Assembly (NCBI GenBank): GCA_947425245.1
Contig: CANDYU010000006.1
Location: 1-59,863, forward strand
Length of the DNA stretch: 59,863 nt
Reading direction: 5' to 3'
DNA from: an uncultured Candidatus Saccharibacteria bacterium
Lineage (GTDB): Bacteria > Patescibacteriota > Saccharimonadia > Saccharimonadales > Saccharimonadaceae
The notes beneath the pieces are model-generated. The model was not told the DNA's origin. It worked only from the letters and a program-made list of their open reading frames with translations, and searched no databases. Below are positions 44,248 through 53,130 of this stretch, piece by piece. The stretch's first letter is position 1, and every line of letters begins with the position of its first letter. The translations under genes were made by a program, and so were the position numbers.

Positions 44248-44789
44248 TAGATGGACATAATCTCCGCGGTCTTGTCTTTAAATAAGGCGTCAATTTTGTC
44301 GGTAAAAGTTTTGGTTAACTCGTCAACGCTTTTTTCAGCCTTTTTAGTGGTGTCTTCGGGCAATTCGGCACCTTTAAGCTCCTTACGAGCGTCTTCACGA
44401 ACATTACGAATTGCAACCTTAGCATCTTCAACTTTTGAAGAAGCATGTTTGACGATCTCCTTACGACGTTCTTCAGTTAGAGCTGGAACTGGCACACGAA
44501 CAACATGGCCGTCATCGGCAGGATTAAGTCCAAGGCTAGGATCATCACGGATGGCTTTAGCGATATTTTGGATATTGGATGGGTCGTAAGGAGTAACAAG
44601 AAGCATCGTCCCACCAGAGGCGGTGATATTAGCGACTTGGTTTAACGGCATATATTCACCATAAGCTTCGACGCGAACATTAGCTAGCATGTCAGGGTGG
44701 GCTCGGCCGGTGCGGACTTTCTTCATTTCGTCTTGGAAGCGAGTGATCACATTCTCCATCGTTCGTTTATATTCGCTATCGTCAAACAT
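44247..44789 (-). CDS. frr: Ribosome recycling factor
   Basis: 180 aa, near the standard 185. Three-helix bundle with RTGRAHPDML near 31-41 and PALTEERRKEIVKHA near 115. Splits post-termination ribosomes with EF-G. The Shine-Dalgarno GAGAGG is upstream of ATG. pyrH, which usually precedes it, is missing. Confidence 0.96.
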   Translation of the reverse strand: MFDDSEYKRTMENVITRFQDEMKKVRTGRAHPDMLANVRVEAYGEYMPLNQVANITASGGTMLLVTPYDPSNIQNIAKAIRDDPSLGLNPADDGHVVRVPVPALTEERRKEIVKHASSKVEDAKVAIRNVREDARKELKGAELPEDTTKKAEKSVDELTKTFTDKIDALFKDKTAEIMSI

Positions 44790-44860
44790 ATTATCCTCTC
44801 GTTAGATAGTAATATTATATATTGTAACATATAGTTTATTATAATTGGGAGTCGATACCA

Positions 44861-44881
44861 AAAAGTGCCCGTTTGGGGCAC
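44861..44881 (-). terminator. Terminator after tsf
   Basis: On the minus strand GTGCCC (44881-44876) pairs with GGGCAC (44870-44865), followed by TTTTT. It ends the rpsB-tsf operon, about 20 nt after the tsf stop. Confidence 0.8.
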
Positions 44882-44901
44882 TTAAGGTGACCAGGTGTTG
44901 C

Positions 44902-45525
44902 CTATTCGGTAACACCAAGTTCGAGACGCTTAAATTGGCGTACAGTAATATTTTCGCCAGTTTTTGCAATAGCTTCCTTAATGAAAGCGGCAACGGTTTT
45001 GCTGTCGTCAAGGATGTATGGCTGCTCCAAGAGAACTTTATCGGAGAAAGCTTTCTTGATTTTGCCTTCGATGATTTGGTCTTTCATATTTTCTGGACCA
45101 GTGAAATCGGCTTCAAACTCTTTCTTTTTCTTGTTCATAACATCAGCTGGAATATCTTCGAGGCTAACATAAGCTGGATTCATGGATGCGATTTGCATAG
45201 CAAGTTTGTGGGCGAGATCCTTAAACTCTTCAGTCTTAGCAACGAAACTGGTTTCACAGTTAACTTCAACGATAGCTCCAAGGCGGCCGTCATGAACGTA
45301 AGTTTCGATAATTCCCTCGCGGGTTTCGCGATCGCCACGCTTTTCGGCTTTAGTCATACCTTTTTTACGCATAGCATCAAGAGCCTTATCGAAATCCCCT
45401 TTAGCTTCAACAAGAGCTTGCTTTGCGTCAGTGAGACCGACGCCGGACAGTTCTTTAAGTTTTTTGATTAGTTCGATAGAAATCGCTTTGACTTCATTTG
45501 CTTTTTCTTTGAGTTCTTCACTCAT
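44902..45525 (-). CDS. tsf: Elongation factor Ts
   Basis: 207 aa. The N-terminal UBA-like domain has KKLKELSGVGLTDAKQALVEA; the core has VNCETSFVAKTEEF. Exchanges GDP for GTP on EF-Tu. It is shorter than E. coli EF-Ts (283 aa), as in many bacteria with only one core subdomain. Shine-Dalgarno AAGGAGG precedes the ATG. Second gene after rpsB. Confidence 0.96.
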   Translation of the reverse strand: MSEELKEKANEVKAISIELIKKLKELSGVGLTDAKQALVEAKGDFDKALDAMRKKGMTKAEKRGDRETREGIIETYVHDGRLGAIVEVNCETSFVAKTEEFKDLAHKLAMQIASMNPAYVSLEDIPADVMNKKKKEFEADFTGPENMKDQIIEGKIKKAFSDKVLLEQPYILDDSKTVAAFIKEAIAKTGENITVRQFKRLELGVTE

Positions 45526-45569
45526 AGTTGCCTCCTTAGTGCGTTTAATTTTGAGAAACTGAAGATAAA

Positions 45570-46274
45570 TTAGGCCTTTTTGGCTTCACCAGCCTTAATG
45601 GCAGCGGTCATATAGTCAAGGATGAGCTGGACGGATTTAATAGCGTCGTCGTTGGCGGGGATAATATAGTCGATGTTGGTTGGATCGACATTGGTGTCAG
45701 TAATGGCGAAGACCGGCAGGCTTAAGGTGTGAGCTTCTTTGATGGCGTTTTTGTCTTGGATGGCATCAACGACAATAACGGCAGCTGGGCGTTCGTTGAG
45801 ATTCTTGATTCCGCCATATCGTTCGTTTAAGAGGTCGATTTCCTCTTGGTAGCGTTGGACTTCGAGCTTCGAATAACGAGCTTCAAGCTCACCGGAAGCC
45901 ATGCGACGCTCGAGGTCGTGGAGTTTTTTAATTTGTTTGTTAATAGTTTCAACATTGGTCAAGGTTCCACCTACCCAACGCATGGTAACATATGGCATCT
46001 CGACGGATTCGGCAGCGGCTTGAGTGATTTCCTTGAGTTGCTTCTTCGTGCCGACGAAGAGAATCTTTTTCCCACTAGCTGCGAGCTTGGTTAGCTCAGG
46101 CAAGGCTTTTTCGAGGGCCTCAACGGTTTTTTCTAGGTTAATGATATGGCCACCTTGGCGTTTGCTATGGATATACGGGGCCATTTTTGGGTGCCAGCGG
46201 CTAGTTTTATGGCCAAAATGTGCTCCTGCTTCGAGGAGGGCCTTAATATCGATGTTTTTTGGATCGACGGTCAT
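45570..46274 (-). CDS. rpsB: 30S ribosomal protein S2
   Basis: 234 aa. LLEAGAHFGHKTSRWHPKM, a FVGTKKQ segment, VTMRWVGGTLTN and the IPANDDAI end are S2 signatures. I chose ATG 46274 (AAAGGAA upstream) over the longer frame to 46361, which runs through the leader. First gene of rpsB-tsf. Confidence 0.96.
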   Translation of the reverse strand: MTVDPKNIDIKALLEAGAHFGHKTSRWHPKMAPYIHSKRQGGHIINLEKTVEALEKALPELTKLAASGKKILFVGTKKQLKEITQAAAESVEMPYVTMRWVGGTLTNVETINKQIKKLHDLERRMASGELEARYSKLEVQRYQEEIDLLNERYGGIKNLNERPAAVIVVDAIQDKNAIKEAHTLSLPVFAITDTNVDPTNIDYIIPANDDAIKSVQLILDYMTAAIKAGEAKKA

Positions 46275-46292
46275 TTGGTTTCCTTTCACTTC

Positions 46293-46325
46293 GCTACGAG
46301 TTTTATTCAGGAAATCTCCCGTAGC
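46293..46325 (-). promoter_or_regulatory. Candidate rpsB leader hairpin
   Basis: In the rpsB 5' leader GCTACG (46325-46320) can pair with CGTAGC (46298-46293), with an inner GGA/TCC pairing. It sits about 20 nt before the ATG. In other bacteria S2 represses its own operon through the leader, so this may be the S2 target; this is inference. Confidence 0.3.
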
Positions 46326-46351
46326 TGTTTCGTTAAATAGTATATATATCC

Positions 46352-46380
46352 ATTGTATCACAGATTCTTGAAAAAGTCAA
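46352..46380 (-). promoter_or_regulatory. rpsB-tsf promoter
   Basis: TTGACT (46380-46375) and TACAAT (46357-46352) on the minus strand with a 17-bp spacer. Unlike most genes here, it gives a leader of about 70 nt. Confidence 0.7.
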
Positions 46381-46404
46381 TATAGAATCCTGGGGTAAAC
46401 GGGG

Positions 46405-46433
46405 TTTACTTTTGGAAGGAACTTTGCTATAAT
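46405..46433 (+). promoter_or_regulatory. Promoter of the L31 gene
   Basis: TTTACT (46405-46410), 17-bp spacer, TATAAT (46428-46433). The ATG at 46444 leaves a leader of only a few bases. Confidence 0.6.
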
Positions 46434-46443
46434 TTAGTGAATT

Positions 46444-46779
46444 ATGAGTAATAAAGTTTCACATCCTAAGGAATATCGCTATGTAGTCTTCATGGACGAG
46501 GCGGCGAATTATTCGTTTTTGACTCGTTCGACTGCACAAAGCGAAGAGACTATCAAGTGGGAAGATGGTCAGGAATATCCATTAATTAAGGTTCAGATTT
46601 CGTCGGCATCGCATCCATTCTTCACTGGCGAAGAGAAGATTATCGATACCGAAGGTCGAGTCGATCGCTTTAAGGCTCGTGCGAAGCGAGCTGAGGCTCT
46701 GCGGGCTACTCTCGGTAATAAGGTCAAGAAAGCTGAGAAAGAAGCCGTTAAGAAGGCTGAGAAAGCTGAAGCGAAGTAG
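46444..46779 (+). CDS. rpmE2: 50S ribosomal protein L31 type B
   Basis: 111 aa. [25 protein letters not shown], the [19 protein letters not shown] segment and TEGRVDRF are typical of bL31 type B, which lacks the zinc Cys motif. The final 30 residues are a Lys/Ala/Glu helix extension, longer than usual (type B proteins are about 85 aa). Confidence 0.93.
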   Translation: MSNKVSHPKEYRYVVFMDEAANYSFLTRSTAQSEETIKWEDGQEYPLIKVQISSASHPFFTGEEKIIDTEGRVDRFKARAKRAEALRATLGNKVKKAEKEAVKKAEKAEAK

Positions 46780-46799
46780 TTACTTACTGTTTTGCTACG

Positions 46800-46826
46800 A
46801 AAAAGTCCCCGAAAGGGGTCTTTTTT
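46800..46826 (+). terminator. Terminator after the L31 gene
   Basis: CCCC-GAAA-GGGG hairpin with flanking A-run and T6 run (AAAAAGTCCCC / GGGGTCTTTTTT). Lies 20 nt after the stop. Confidence 0.85.
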
Positions 46827-46854
46827 GTGGTGTTGGGTAGCCGAAATGAAAAGT

Positions 46855-46872
46855 GGCGGCCAAATGGCCGCC
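46855..46872 (-). terminator. GC-rich hairpin, probable end of the 59-aa gene
   Basis: GGCGGCC-AAAT-GGCCGCC, a perfect 7-bp stem with a tetraloop. Read on the minus strand it is followed by ACTTTTCATTT and lies about 50 nt after the stop of the small gene. Confidence 0.55.
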
Positions 46873-46920
46873 TGATGATGAATGGCTATTACTTCTTGTT
46901 TTTTGTGAATTCTGCCGATA

Positions 46921-47100
46921 TTACCAGCCGCGATGCTGTCGATCGTAGCGATCTTCAGCCATTGCTCGTTCGCTGGTGTAAACTTTCCCGGTTTCAGAAT
47001 CCGTGTACTGGCCAGCCAAACTACTGTAATGGCTCAAGTACGCTTCTTTTTCGTCTGTGTATGGTTTATTACCATACCCGGAATAGGTTTTGCTGAACAA
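46921..47100 (-). CDS. Tyr-rich small protein, 59 aa
   Basis: A TTG-initiated 59-codon frame preceded by AAGGGGGTGA, which is close to the full anti-Shine-Dalgarno complement. The peptide starts LFSKTYSGYGNKPYTDE and ends ERAMAEDRYDRQHRGW; it holds eight Tyr and many charged residues, and has no membrane helix. Upstream on this strand are two candidate -10 boxes (47202-47197, 47164-47159) and downstream a GC hairpin, so it looks like a complete monocistronic gene. Family unknown. Placed between uvrD-like and L31 genes. Confidence 0.6.
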   Translation of the reverse strand: MFSKTYSGYGNKPYTDEKEAYLSHYSSLAGQYTDSETGKVYTSERAMAEDRYDRQHRGW

Positions 47101-47221
47101 TCATCTCACCCCCTTTACTAAAAATAAGCTACAATTAGCCTAAGCTCAGGCCCGAACTATTGTAAAATAGTTGAACTTTGGCTAACTATGTTGTTCATTA
47201 TAACGAGACGACTTACTTATG

Positions 47222-50200
47222 TCAAGACTTTTGTGATAATTCGAGCAATTTAGCAATAAAGGCACGGATATCTTTCAGGGTGTGCGATTTATCGGCCGGA
47301 AGATTAAGGTCGGGGTTTTCGACAAAATCAAGAGTAGTGATTTGATGATAGACGGCCTTCATAAGGTCTTTTAGTCCCTGCTCCTCATCTTGGTCGTAGT
47401 CATATACCTTGTCGTAGACCCGCTCTTCGGCATCAGGGGTGACAAAGAGGATATGAGCCTTGGTAACTCGATAATTACGGTAGGTAGGAGATAGATTCAG
47501 GAGAAGCTTATAGAATCCAAGTTGCAATGAATATTTATAGAGGGTAGGATGGCTTTGCCACTTACAGTCGTGGTATTTGCCGGTTTTAAAGTCATAAACT
47601 TCAATGGTTTTGTCAGTTGGGTTAATATTAATGTGATCGATCTTACCGGTGAGCGGAATGCCGTCTAGAGTGGGATGCTCGGGCGAAAGGTTAACTTCGG
47701 CTTTGGCGTGTGGATGGCGGAGGATGTCGGAGAATTGCTGAAGGGAAATCTTGAGGCTGTAGAGCCCCTTTTCGCGGAGATTTTGGATTTCTTGCTCGGC
47801 GAGGGGTAACTCGGAAAGCAGATTATCATAAAGGGCGTAGGCATCCTGGTCGTTGATTCCCTGATTGCTGATTTGCTCGTAGACAGCATGGATGAGATTG
47901 CCATAGGCAAGCTGCTCGGTAAGGGGTTCGCTGGGAGCACAAAGGATGCGACTTCGATAAACTTGTTCGGGACCGGCATAGATAATGTCGATAAAGCTGG
48001 TGAGGTCGGTAGCCGTGAGACGATAGTTTTCGAGGCGGGAAGTCAAGAGGAGCTTAAGATCGGGAGTGAGTTTTTGGTAGTTGCTCGTCCAGCTGCAACG
48101 GGTGGTTTCAAGGTGAGTATCAAAGTCGTAGTCGTCGTAATGGGTGACAATCGCTTGAGATGGGGCGGGTAGGTAGGGCGAAAGTTGGATTTCGGCTTTT
48201 TCGTCGCGTTGCTCATTAAGATAGCTCAACCGGGCATTTTCCTTGTCAAAGAAATCACGGACGGAGCCAGTCATGATAAGATGCTCCTTGGCACGAGTAA
48301 TGGCCACAAAGAGAAGACGCAATCTTTCGTCATCAGTAGCACCCGTATGGCGGATTTGGATGAGGTTACTCGGGAGGACAAATTTATTATTGTTCCCTTT
48401 GGCTGGGCCCCAGGCGGCATTATCAACAGCGATCATGAAGACATATTTGAACTCGAGGCCCTTGCTTTTATGAGACGACATGATTTGGATGGCATGAGCC
48501 CCGTCTTGATAAGGGCTAGTATTCATGATGCTAACGCCGGCGAGCTGATAGTCACTAATTGTTTCTACGAAATCGGCAAGTTTCGGGGAAGTAGTTTTTG
48601 TATGAGACAGAACGGTATTGCGCAAGGCCGCAAGGTTTTCGTAGAGCTCAAAGATTTCATGCTTCGGACAGATTCTTTCGTAGTAGGTAAGATATGGTGA
48701 GCGATATGAACAGTTCGGAGTCTCAAGATTGCCGATAGCGTAGTCGATCCAGAGTTCGAGGGAAGCCTCGAAAGATAGTTTGGCAAGATTGGCGAGCCAA
48801 TCGGCGATAACGGAGAGTTGGGATGAATCGGACTGAGCGAGATAGTCGAGACAAGGGAGCTTTTGGTCGCGGGCGTGCTCGACGGCTCGCAAAGCTTCGA
48901 GGGCAGAGACTTCGAGGAACGGGAAGGAAAGAATCTCGAGGACGCGATGGGTAGGTTGATGGCCGATGGCGAGCTCAGAAACGAAGCTTGCCAAGGTGAT
49001 AATCTCTTTGATCTTAGGGTCTTCGAGCAGGTTGGACTTTTTTTCGTAGGAAATATTGATATTGTCATGTTGTTTCAAATAAGGCAGGATGGGTGCGATG
49101 TACTTATGTTTCGGAGCGATAATGGCAATATCTTCGGGCGACTCTCCGGCTTTGATAAGGCTCGAGATTTGGTCGGCGACCCAATAATATTCATCTTGGG
49201 CCGAGATGAACTCGTGGCGAGAAATACGAGATGGAAGTTTTTCATCCGCTGGGGCTTCTTGCCCAGGAGCTGCCGCTAGCTTTTGGTTTCTGAAGAAATC
49301 TTGCATGGAGCGGAGAATCTTGGCGACACCGTGTTGTTTAGCGAAGCTGTCTTTAACCTGTTCGGCAACTTGATGAGAAAAATCAAGAATTTCGCCAGTA
49401 CTGCGGTAATTATCCAGGAGAGTCACGACCTTAGCGTGATAGTAGTTTTGGAAATCAAGTAGGTTAGAAGCACTGGCCCCCTGAAACTCGAAGATGGCTT
49501 GATCATCATCGCCGACCGCCATCACGACGGGCTTTTCGTAGTCGGTGATGAGTTTAATGAGCTCAAATTGAGAAGGGTTTGTGTCTTGGAACTCATCGAG
49601 AAGGACGTACTGGAACAGCTCAGACATAGTTAGGCGAAAACCACGATCTTCTTTTAGGGCACGAATAGCCTCCTCGATCATATCGGCAAAATCGAAAAGC
49701 CCCTCACTACGCAAGGCTTCGTCATACTTCGCCATAATATACGCAAGAGAGGCAAGCTTCTTGTTTGCAATGTAATCTTTCAAGCGATAGCTGCCATCGG
49801 CCTGACATTCAAAACGCTTGGTTTTCCATTTCGAAAAGGGCGAAATACTAGGTTTTTCGGAGGATTCACTCTCCTTGATCAGATCTGCGAGTTCACGAGC
49901 AAGGATATTGGCTGTGCGTTCGATGTTCCCGGTAATAGGATCAGGGCTAGATTGATTGATTAAGGCTTCAAGTAAGGGCTGGTAGACTTCTTCGAGGGCT
50001 AGTGTGAGCTTTTGGCGAGGTTTAAGTTTTTGCAAGAGTGGAGTGACAAGATCGCTGAGTGTTTGGCTATCGGCAATGTTTTGTTTGGCGATCATGGCAA
50101 GGTCTTTGCTGCTGAGACGGGCGGATTTGGCATGACCAATAGTTTCGGTGAGATCGGAGATGTCGGCGGTTTTAAGGATATCAGTAGCGGGGAGCTGCTC

Positions 50201-50566
50201 AAGGATGTTTTTGATAATTTTATATTGAGTTACCGTGTCAATGACGGAGTCAAGGTTTCGATTAAATGTATCGGAGTAGTTTTTATAACGGTCGAGGATA
50301 TTGGAACCAAAAGCATGATAGGTATAGATATGTACATTGCTCGCTGCACGCCCCACCATACTACCGAGGCGCTCCCGCATATTGCTGGCTCCCGATTCAG
50401 TAAAAGTAAGACAGAGGATATTCTCGGGATTGGCGTCAGTATGCTCGAGGATGTAGGCGACTTTGGCAGAAAGAAGTTGGGTTTTTCCGGTACCGGGACC
50501 AGCAAGAACGAGTAATGGCCCTTCTAGATAAGAAACTGCTTCTTGTTGTTCTTTGTTTAAGCCCAT
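47222..50566 (-). CDS. UvrD/PcrA-type helicase with C-terminal PD-(D/E)XK nuclease
   Basis: 1114 aa. LAGPGTGKTQ (Walker A, about 21-30), LLDEFQDTN (motif II), GDDDQAIFEFQGA (III), LDNYRSTGEIL (IV), MSSHKSKGLEF (V) and RLLFVAITRAKEHL (VI) define SF1A. The last 200 residues hold GKIDHININ and VYDFKTGK, the RecB/AddB-type nuclease site. It should unwind and trim DNA ends in repair, perhaps as a one-protein substitute for AddAB. Shine-Dalgarno AAGGAGGT before ATG. Confidence 0.92.
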   Translation of the reverse strand: MGLNKEQQEAVSYLEGPLLVLAGPGTGKTQLLSAKVAYILEHTDANPENILCLTFTESGASNMRERLGSMVGRAASNVHIYTYHAFGSNILDRYKNYSDTFNRNLDSVIDTVTQYKIIKNILEQLPATDILKTADISDLTETIGHAKSARLSSKDLAMIAKQNIADSQTLSDLVTPLLQKLKPRQKLTLALEEVYQPLLEALINQSSPDPITGNIERTANILARELADLIKESESSEKPSISPFSKWKTKRFECQADGSYRLKDYIANKKLASLAYIMAKYDEALRSEGLFDFADMIEEAIRALKEDRGFRLTMSELFQYVLLDEFQDTNPSQFELIKLITDYEKPVVMAVGDDDQAIFEFQGASASNLLDFQNYYHAKVVTLLDNYRSTGEILDFSHQVAEQVKDSFAKQHGVAKILRSMQDFFRNQKLAAAPGQEAPADEKLPSRISRHEFISAQDEYYWVADQISSLIKAGESPEDIAIIAPKHKYIAPILPYLKQHDNINISYEKKSNLLEDPKIKEIITLASFVSELAIGHQPTHRVLEILSFPFLEVSALEALRAVEHARDQKLPCLDYLAQSDSSQLSVIADWLANLAKLSFEASLELWIDYAIGNLETPNCSYRSPYLTYYERICPKHEIFELYENLAALRNTVLSHTKTTSPKLADFVETISDYQLAGVSIMNTSPYQDGAHAIQIMSSHKSKGLEFKYVFMIAVDNAAWGPAKGNNNKFVLPSNLIQIRHTGATDDERLRLLFVAITRAKEHLIMTGSVRDFFDKENARLSYLNEQRDEKAEIQLSPYLPAPSQAIVTHYDDYDFDTHLETTRCSWTSNYQKLTPDLKLLLTSRLENYRLTATDLTSFIDIIYAGPEQVYRSRILCAPSEPLTEQLAYGNLIHAVYEQISNQGINDQDAYALYDNLLSELPLAEQEIQNLREKGLYSLKISLQQFSDILRHPHAKAEVNLSPEHPTLDGIPLTGKIDHININPTDKTIEVYDFKTGKYHDCKWQSHPTLYKYSLQLGFYKLLLNLSPTYRNYRVTKAHILFVTPDAEERVYDKVYDYDQDEEQGLKDLMKAVYHQITTLDFVENPDLNLPADKSHTLKDIRAFIAKLLELSQKS

Positions 50567-50575
50567 AGACCTCCT

Positions 50576-51799
50576 TTATTTTGGGGTAAGAATGATTAAG
50601 TTTTCGAGATGCGGGGTGCGTGGGAAGAAGTTGAATGGTTGGCAAATGTTAATCTGGTATTTTTCAGATAGAATCTTCACATCGCGGGCTTGAGTTGCAG
50701 GGTTACAGGAGAGGTAAACAATGGTCTGGGGATGAATCTCGATGAGCCTTTCGAGGAGCTGAGGCTGACAACCAGCACGAGGCGGATCGAGGATGACGGT
50801 TTGGTCTGGCGTAATATATTCTAAAGCCTCTTCAGACTTGGCAAGGATGGGTCGGGGAGGAGTCGACCAATTACGCATGGCTGACCGACAATTAGTCTCC
50901 ATTTCTTGGAAGGCGGACTTATCGCATTCGACTAGAGTTAAGCCATGACCGGATGCAACAGATAGACCGATAGTGCCAACGCCGGCATAAAGATCGAGGA
51001 CTTTTTGGGTTTTAATCCAAGGCTTTATAGTGCGAAGTGCCTCCTCATAAACCGGCAAGTTGATTTGGAAGAAGCCGTTGGGCGAGTATGAGTACTCTAC
51101 ACCTAAAATCGTATCCTGCAATCTGGGGAAAATTGGACGAGGCTGGAAGTTTTCAAACAGCCCACCGCTCACCTGGTCAGATTGGCTGGCTCGAAGTAGA
51201 AGAGATTGGAACTTGCGGGCGTCGGCATGTTCTTGATTTAGTTGGTCAACAACCGACTGGGCCCGGGAAAGGATAGCTGAGCGTTCTAGGCTGGACTGAG
51301 TAATGGGGACTTTACGGTGCGAGGCTCGTTCGTGAAAAGCGAGGTGGATTTTTGCGTCGGCATGATCATAATAAAGCGAGTACTCCATTTTATTACGATA
51401 GCCGAACTCGTGATTGTCGGTCCAGACCGGTTGTGCATCAAGGTCGATTTCCTGTTGACGGAAGTTTTCTTTGAGTAAGGCATGTTTTTCGGAAAGCTCG
51501 TATTGATAATCGAAAATTTGCCATGGGGAGGTCGAAAGGTAGCATGCATCGCGAGGGGCTATACGATTTTTCGAAAGATGCTCAAAATCCAAGGCGGTAG
51601 CTTCAAGGTAGTGACTTTTTTCTTTTGTAATAAGAGCCTTGGTGACGATTTCGCCCGGTAGGGCATTCCAGAGAAAGATTTTTTTGCCGTTTTTTAGTGT
51701 ACCTAGAGCTTGGCCTCCAGGAATAAGCTTCTCGACTTTTATTCGTTCTGTGATATATTCTTGTGGTTTTTGGTGAGTTTTTGAGGCTTTTTTAATCAT
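50576..51799 (-). CDS. TrmA/RlmD-family RNA m5U methyltransferase
   Basis: 407 aa. An N-terminal TRAM-like domain (about 20-75), central YSPNGFFQIN, LDLYAGVGTIGLS (SAM site), ILDPPRAGC and LSCNPATQARD with the catalytic Cys. Methylates uridine C5 in rRNA (RlmD/RlmC) or tRNA (TrmA); the order of domains fits the RlmD/RumA type, but the four-Cys iron-sulfur motif is not clear. Ends 9 nt before uvrD-like start. Confidence 0.88.
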   Translation of the reverse strand: MIKKASKTHQKPQEYITERIKVEKLIPGGQALGTLKNGKKIFLWNALPGEIVTKALITKEKSHYLEATALDFEHLSKNRIAPRDACYLSTSPWQIFDYQYELSEKHALLKENFRQQEIDLDAQPVWTDNHEFGYRNKMEYSLYYDHADAKIHLAFHERASHRKVPITQSSLERSAILSRAQSVVDQLNQEHADARKFQSLLLRASQSDQVSGGLFENFQPRPIFPRLQDTILGVEYSYSPNGFFQINLPVYEEALRTIKPWIKTQKVLDLYAGVGTIGLSVASGHGLTLVECDKSAFQEMETNCRSAMRNWSTPPRPILAKSEEALEYITPDQTVILDPPRAGCQPQLLERLIEIHPQTIVYLSCNPATQARDVKILSEKYQINICQPFNFFPRTPHLENLIILTPK

Positions 51800-51834
51800 T
51801 TTTCTAGATTTTAATTCGTGTGGTGATATATTTT

Positions 51835-53130
51835 TTATTCATAACGCAAGGCATCGATAGGATTCTTGTGGGCGGCTTTCCAGGCCGGAAGAGTACCAGC
51901 GATAAAGGCGATCAGCATGACCACGACAATGATTGGTAAAATATTGAACAGTCCAAACTCGAATAGATTGAAGGTCGGAAAGACTTCTAGGAAGCCACCG
52001 GGGGCATGCACGGCAGCGTTGGCGGTAGTACCAATCAAGAAGGCAACGGCTACACCGAATACGGATCCCCAAAAGCCGAGCAGAATAGCTTCAGTTGCAA
52101 ACTCAAGGAAGACCTTACCAGAAGACATACCAAGTGCCTTATCAAGACCAATCTCGCGAGTGCGTTCCTCAACGGACATGAATAGAGTGTTAACGATACC
52201 AATGGCCGCAGCGAGGAGAGCAATGCCACCAAAGACCATGAAGACAATCATAATCGCATCAAAGAAGGTACGGATTGTCCCCATCATATCGGAAACACCA
52301 ACCGCATAGAAACCATTATCCTGGAGGATTTGTTTGATTTCTTTTTCAGTGTAGCGATCGATGTCAAAACGAGCTTGGACGGTGTAGACTAGCTCGGATT
52401 GTTCGGCTGGGTAATTTTTGGTTCCGGCTTTATACATCGCATCTTCGAGCGAGCGATTGATAATCGAGCCATTAACTGCAACGACGCCTTGAGCCTGGAC
52501 ACCGACCACCTTAGCGTTAAACTTGATTGGCTCATGAGTTACTAGATCGAGAAAGACTAGCTCGACTTCCTTGCCGATAGCATCTTCGTCAGAGCTAAAA
52601 CCTAAAGCCTGAGGATAATCCGGTTCTAGCATAATCTGATATTCATCAGAATCGTTGTTAGGAAGTCCACCAGCGGTCGCAGCAATCTTGAAGTTGCCTG
52701 GCGGCATAGCCCCAACAGTAATAGTGTATTTTTTGTCGGTCTTATCACTAGTGATATACTCAATCGGTATGTTCTTGGCGATATAGATACTATCAGCATC
52801 AATACCGTCAATATTCTTAATCTTGTCGAGTTGCTCTTCGTTCATAGAGCTGATGGTTTTATTAGGGTCATATTCGGTAGGCCCATTGCCGCCGCTAGAC
52901 ATCATAGAGGCCACCAGATCGGCAGAACCTTCGCTCATGATCATAAGATAATCTTCGCCACCAAGACTAGCGGTTTGTTCGTCAATGAAGGAATTAACAC
53001 CAGCATTAATAGCGGCGTTCAAGATAATCGTAAAGCTACCGACAAAGATGGCAAGGATAGTCAGAGTAGTACGAACCTTATTGCGAAAGAGATTATGATT
53101 GGCGGTTTTGAGGGTATCAAAGAAATGCAT
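51835..53130 (-). CDS. ABC transporter permease, MacB/FtsX type
   Basis: 431 aa. One N-terminal TM helix (about 20-42), a periplasmic-type MacB domain (about 45-280), and three C-terminal TM helices with SVEERTREIGLDKALGMS between, the typical FtsX-like signature. It moves force, peptide or lipoprotein across the envelope rather than small solutes. ATG overlaps the ATPase stop by one base (TAATG), so the two form one complex. Confidence 0.92.
   Translation of the reverse strand: MHFFDTLKTANHNLFRNKVRTTLTILAIFVGSFTIILNAAINAGVNSFIDEQTASLGGEDYLMIMSEGSADLVASMMSSGGNGPTEYDPNKTISSMNEEQLDKIKNIDGIDADSIYIAKNIPIEYITSDKTDKKYTITVGAMPPGNFKIAATAGGLPNNDSDEYQIMLEPDYPQALGFSSDEDAIGKEVELVFLDLVTHEPIKFNAKVVGVQAQGVVAVNGSIINRSLEDAMYKAGTKNYPAEQSELVYTVQARFDIDRYTEKEIKQILQDNGFYAVGVSDMMGTIRTFFDAIMIVFMVFGGIALLAAAIGIVNTLFMSVEERTREIGLDKALGMSSGKVFLEFATEAILLGFWGSVFGVAVAFLIGTTANAAVHAPGGFLEVFPTFNLFEFGLFNILPIIVVVMLIAFIAGTLPAWKAAHKNPIDALRYE

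Noticed and set aside
46827-47121. Plus-strand frames of 89 and 62 codons after the L31 gene
   Set aside because: They lie downstream of a strong terminator and are antisense shadows of the 59-aa minus-strand gene.
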